Assembly (NCBI GenBank): GCA_943354625.1
Contig: CALRCS010000050.1
Location: 1 to 5,172 of the forward strand
Direction of reading: 5' to 3'
DNA: 5,172 nt
DNA from: Candidatus Nomurabacteria bacterium
Lineage (GTDB): Bacteria; Patescibacteriota; Minisyncoccia; Phycocordibacterales; PALSA-1337
A program made the translations under genes and the position numbers. Every line of letters starts with the position of its first letter. Position 1 is the stretch's first letter. Shown piece by piece: positions 2,924 to 5,172 of the stretch. Under the pieces are notes generated by a model. That model saw only the letters and a program-made list of their open reading frames with translations. It did not search any database and was not told the DNA's origin.

Positions 2924-5149
2924 ATGCATCACACTTCCCCCATCACCGACAATGCTCGTCTCATACCTCCCCAAAAGATTGCATTAAAAAAACTTGGTAT
3001 AGAAACAATACATGATTTGCTTTACCATTTTCCTGCACGCTATGGAGATACGTCTGAAACAGCAAATATAAATTCTCTGAACAAAGGAGATATTGCTGTT
3101 GTCTTTGGAAAAATTACTAAATTAAAAACCAGTAAAGGATTCAAAACCAAAATAGCCATGGCTGATGCTTGGGTAGAGGATGAAAGTGGAAAGATACACT
3201 GTGTTTGGTTCAATCAACCATATCTTGCAAAGATGACTCCTGAAGGTGCTCTTGTAAGAATTGAAGGAAAAGTTTCAGAAAGAAAAAAGACTTCTGAACT
3301 ATATTTTTCTAACCCAAAAATAGAAATTGTAAACAAACTACCAACAGGTGTTGGCGATTCCCTTTTCGGAAATGATGGAATGTCCCATACCCTATACCCC
3401 GTATATCCAGAGTCGCGTGGTATAACTTCAAACTGGATTTATCATAAGATAATTGAAATTTTCAAGAGTCCTGTTCTAGACGAATTGGCAGATCCCATTC
3501 CAAAAGAAATTCTTGAAAAATATAGTTTACCAAGTCTAAAGACAGCCCTGATTTGGATTCATACACCAATGAAAACCAGTGACGCTGCCTCTGCTCGCAA
3601 GCGTTTTGCTTTTGAAGAGATATTTTTTATTCAATTAGAAAAACAAATAGCGAAAAAAGAATATCAACAAAATGAAGCTTTTGTTATAGAACCTACAGAA
3701 AAAAACTTACAAGAATTTATAAAAAGATTTCCTTTTGAAGCAACTGAAGCTCAACAAAAGTCTATAGCTACTATTATCGATGATTTTAAAAAAGGATATG
3801 CTATGTCACGACTACTTGAGGGAGATGTAGGTTCCGGAAAGACTGCTGTGGCCGCAGGAACAACCTATGCAGTAGTTACAACAACTCCAAAAAACTCAAA
3901 GTATGGCAATCTCCAAACAGCTTATATGTGCCCTACTGAAATCCTTGCTACACAACATTTTGAATCATTCATAGGATATTTTGCCTATCTAGGAATCCAA
4001 GTTGGTCTTATCACAGGAAGCGGTTGCAGGAAGTTCCCTTCAAAACTAAACCCAAAAGGCTGGACTGATATTTCACGTGCACAACTTTTGAAATGGGTTT
4101 CAAATGGTGAAATTCCAATACTTATCGGCACGCATGCGCTTATCCAAAAGACAGTAAAATTTAAAAATCTAGCATACGTCATCATCGATGAACAACATAG
4201 ATTTGGCTTAAAACAAAGAGCCAGCCTTGTGCAAAAGGATATTGTAAGACTAGCGGAGAAAGATGTTAAAGCTGATACTTCGCAGCGAGAACATCTTTCT
4301 CCGCGAGTCCCTCACCTCCTTTCAATGACAGCAACACCAATTCCACGCACCCTCGCTTTAACTATATATGGAGATCTAGACCTAACTCTTCTAGATCAAA
4401 TGCCTCACGGTCGCAAACCAATTATCACGGAAATAATAACTCCTGATAAAAGAAAAGAAGTTTATGAAAAAATCCGTCTAGAACTTCGATCTGGCCGACA
4501 AGTCTACGTTATTTGTCCACGCATAAATGAACCAGATCCAGATAAAGAAATGGCTATTTTAGCGAAATCAGTAAAAGAAGAATCAATTAGACTAAAAAAA
4601 GATGTATTTCAAGAATATGAAATTGGAATTCTTCATAGCAAGTTGAAACCAAATGAAAAAGATAAAATAATGCTTGATTTCAAAGCTGGAAAAATCCATA
4701 TTCTCTGCGCCACATCAGTAGTCGAAGTTGGAGTAAATGTCCCAAATGCCACAGTAATAATAATCGAAGGTGCGGAACGCTTTGGACTTGCGCAACTTCA
4801 CCAACTCCGTGGTCGTGTTATCCGTTCAAATGATCAAGCTTATTGTTATGTCTTTGCTGAAACCAATTCACAAAAAACAGTAAATCGTCTCAATGCACTA
4901 AAGACTGCAAAAAATGGTTTTGAACTTGCCGAATATGATCTAAAATTCCGTGGTGCTGGAGAACTCTCTGGAGGAAAACAATGGGGGGTTTCGGATATTG
5001 CTATGGAAGCATTACAAAATATAAAAATGGTAGAAGCAGCACGAACAGAGGCAAAGAATATAGTTGAGACTGATATAGAAATTAAAAAATATCCACAAGT
5101 AAAAAAGGAATTAAAAGAAAGGCAAAAGAATGCACTGCATTGGGAATAG
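2924..5149 (+). CDS. recG: ATP-dependent DNA helicase RecG
   Basis: RecG is a monomeric SF2 translocase that remodels stalled forks and branch-migrates junctions. At 741 residues it is longer than E. coli RecG (693). The N-terminal part carries a helix-hairpin-like LGIETIHDLLYHFPARY (24-40) and the OB-fold wedge (about 55-140). Helicase motifs: Q-like EATEAQ (272-277), I GDVGSGKT (300-307), Ia PTEILATQH (337-345), GTHALIQ (402-408), II DEQHRFG (422-428), III SMTATPIPRT (467-476), ILHSKL (569-574), V ATSVVEVGVNVPNAT (596-610), VI QLHQLRGRVIRS (624-635). A TRG-like FRGAGELSGGKQWG follows (675-688). Motif VI has Ile633 where Gly is usual. Extra residues occur near 320-330, 366-385 and 444-460; the last coincides with a 52-base palindrome. 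The ATG is fixed by an in-frame TGA at 2915. No Shine-Dalgarno is present. The stop is TAG. Identity is secure. Confidence 0.97.
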   Translation: MHHTSPITDNARLIPPQKIALKKLGIETIHDLLYHFPARYGDTSETANINSLNKGDIAVVFGKITKLKTSKGFKTKIAMADAWVEDESGKIHCVWFNQPYLAKMTPEGALVRIEGKVSERKKTSELYFSNPKIEIVNKLPTGVGDSLFGNDGMSHTLYPVYPESRGITSNWIYHKIIEIFKSPVLDELADPIPKEILEKYSLPSLKTALIWIHTPMKTSDAASARKRFAFEEIFFIQLEKQIAKKEYQQNEAFVIEPTEKNLQEFIKRFPFEATEAQQKSIATIIDDFKKGYAMSRLLEGDVGSGKTAVAAGTTYAVVTTTPKNSKYGNLQTAYMCPTEILATQHFESFIGYFAYLGIQVGLITGSGCRKFPSKLNPKGWTDISRAQLLKWVSNGEIPILIGTHALIQKTVKFKNLAYVIIDEQHRFGLKQRASLVQKDIVRLAEKDVKADTSQREHLSPRVPHLLSMTATPIPRTLALTIYGDLDLTLLDQMPHGRKPIITEIITPDKRKEVYEKIRLELRSGRQVYVICPRINEPDPDKEMAILAKSVKEESIRLKKDVFQEYEIGILHSKLKPNEKDKIMLDFKAGKIHILCATSVVEVGVNVPNATVIIIEGAERFGLAQLHQLRGRVIRSNDQAYCYVFAETNSQKTVNRLNALKTAKNGFELAEYDLKFRGAGELSGGKQWGVSDIAMEALQNIKMVEAARTEAKNIVETDIEIKKYPQVKKELKERQKNALHWE
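4253..4304. repeat. 52-base palindromic element inside recG
   Basis: GCGGAGAAAGATGTT (4253-4267) and AACATCTTTCTCCGC (4290-4304) are perfect 15-base reverse complements. The 22-base spacer holds an inner GCTG/CAGC stem (4271-4274 with 4283-4286) capped by 8 bases. The left arm begins exactly on recG codon 444. The hairpin encodes residues 444-460 (AEKDV through LSP) in the loop between helicase motifs II and III. Its GC content (25 of 52) is above that of its surroundings. It may be an in-frame inserted repeat of the kind known from Rickettsia palindromic elements. The structure is certain; the interpretation is inference. Confidence 0.85.
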
Positions 5150-5172
5150 AGTAAAAATTATTTTCTAATAAA
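5150..5172. other. Short AT-rich tail after recG
   Basis: Twenty-three bases, mostly A and T, follow the recG stop. No hairpin terminator is visible before the window ends, so whether recG is monocistronic cannot be judged. Confidence 0.5.

Noticed and set aside
3271..3300. Bulged inverted repeat AGTTTCAGAA/CTTCTGAACT in the recG wedge region
   Set aside because: It is a bulged stem around an A-rich loop, near what chance gives over 5 kb, with no length anomaly in the protein here.
3985..4185. Minus-strand 66-codon open frame inside recG
   Set aside because: It is antisense to conserved RecG helicase motifs and has no independent support.
4373..4397. Perfect 8-base inverted repeat GATCTAGA/TCTAGATC in recG
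   Set aside because: It encodes the conserved GDLDLTLLD stretch, where repeated Leu-Asp codons easily make complementary words; it needs no special explanation.
1..5172. Recoded TGA (Gracilibacteria-type code)
   Set aside because: All six genes stop with TAA or TAG, but no complete gene has internal TGA and all translate normally under the standard code; six stops are too few to infer recoding.

Overview
The window looks like a piece of a small-genome bacterium of the Candidatus Patescibacteria (CPR) radiation, probably from the Parcubacteria side. This is inferred from the AT-rich sequence, the near absence of Shine-Dalgarno sites, short or leaderless-looking 5' ends, and several small proteins whose patterns I associate with that group. 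Examples are a histidine-phosphatase-like protein with a VHG motif and the insert-bearing RecG. No database search was possible, so the placement is tentative. The standard bacterial code fits: every gene ends in TAA or TAG and none needs TGA read as sense.

Layout, left to right. Bases 1-498 hold the 3' part of a plus-strand histidine phosphatase gene cut by the window edge. A rho-independent terminator (510-540) separates it from a convergent minus-strand block. In transcription order that block is an uncharacterised helical protein (2527-2024), a CYTH-domain (class IV adenylate cyclase/triphosphatase-like) protein (1941-1426), a 100-residue putative zinc-binding protein (1394-1092) and a second histidine-phosphatase-like protein (1087-539). 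The last two are only 4 bases apart. Upstream of the block are a GC-rich stretch of hairpins (about 2641-2753) and a minus-strand tRNA-Ser(GCU) with an encoded CCA end. A plus-strand recG helicase gene (2924-5149) diverges from the tRNA and has a strong extended -10 promoter.

How the parts relate. RecG is a housekeeping branch-migration helicase for stalled forks, and the tRNA decodes AGC/AGU. The CYTH protein and the two phosphatase-fold proteins all belong to families acting on phosphate-containing small molecules, but nothing here fixes their substrates. I see no defence system, toxin-antitoxin pair, transposase or CRISPR array.

The most unusual item is a 52-base hairpin inside recG (4253-4304) with perfect 15-base arms. 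It lies in frame between helicase motifs II and III, and it matches in size (17 codons) the excess length of that loop over E. coli RecG as I remember it. It resembles an in-frame palindromic repeat, a behaviour known from Rickettsia palindromic elements. It shares short words with the hairpin cluster beside the tRNA, which raises the possibility of one mobile or repeated palindrome family in this genome.
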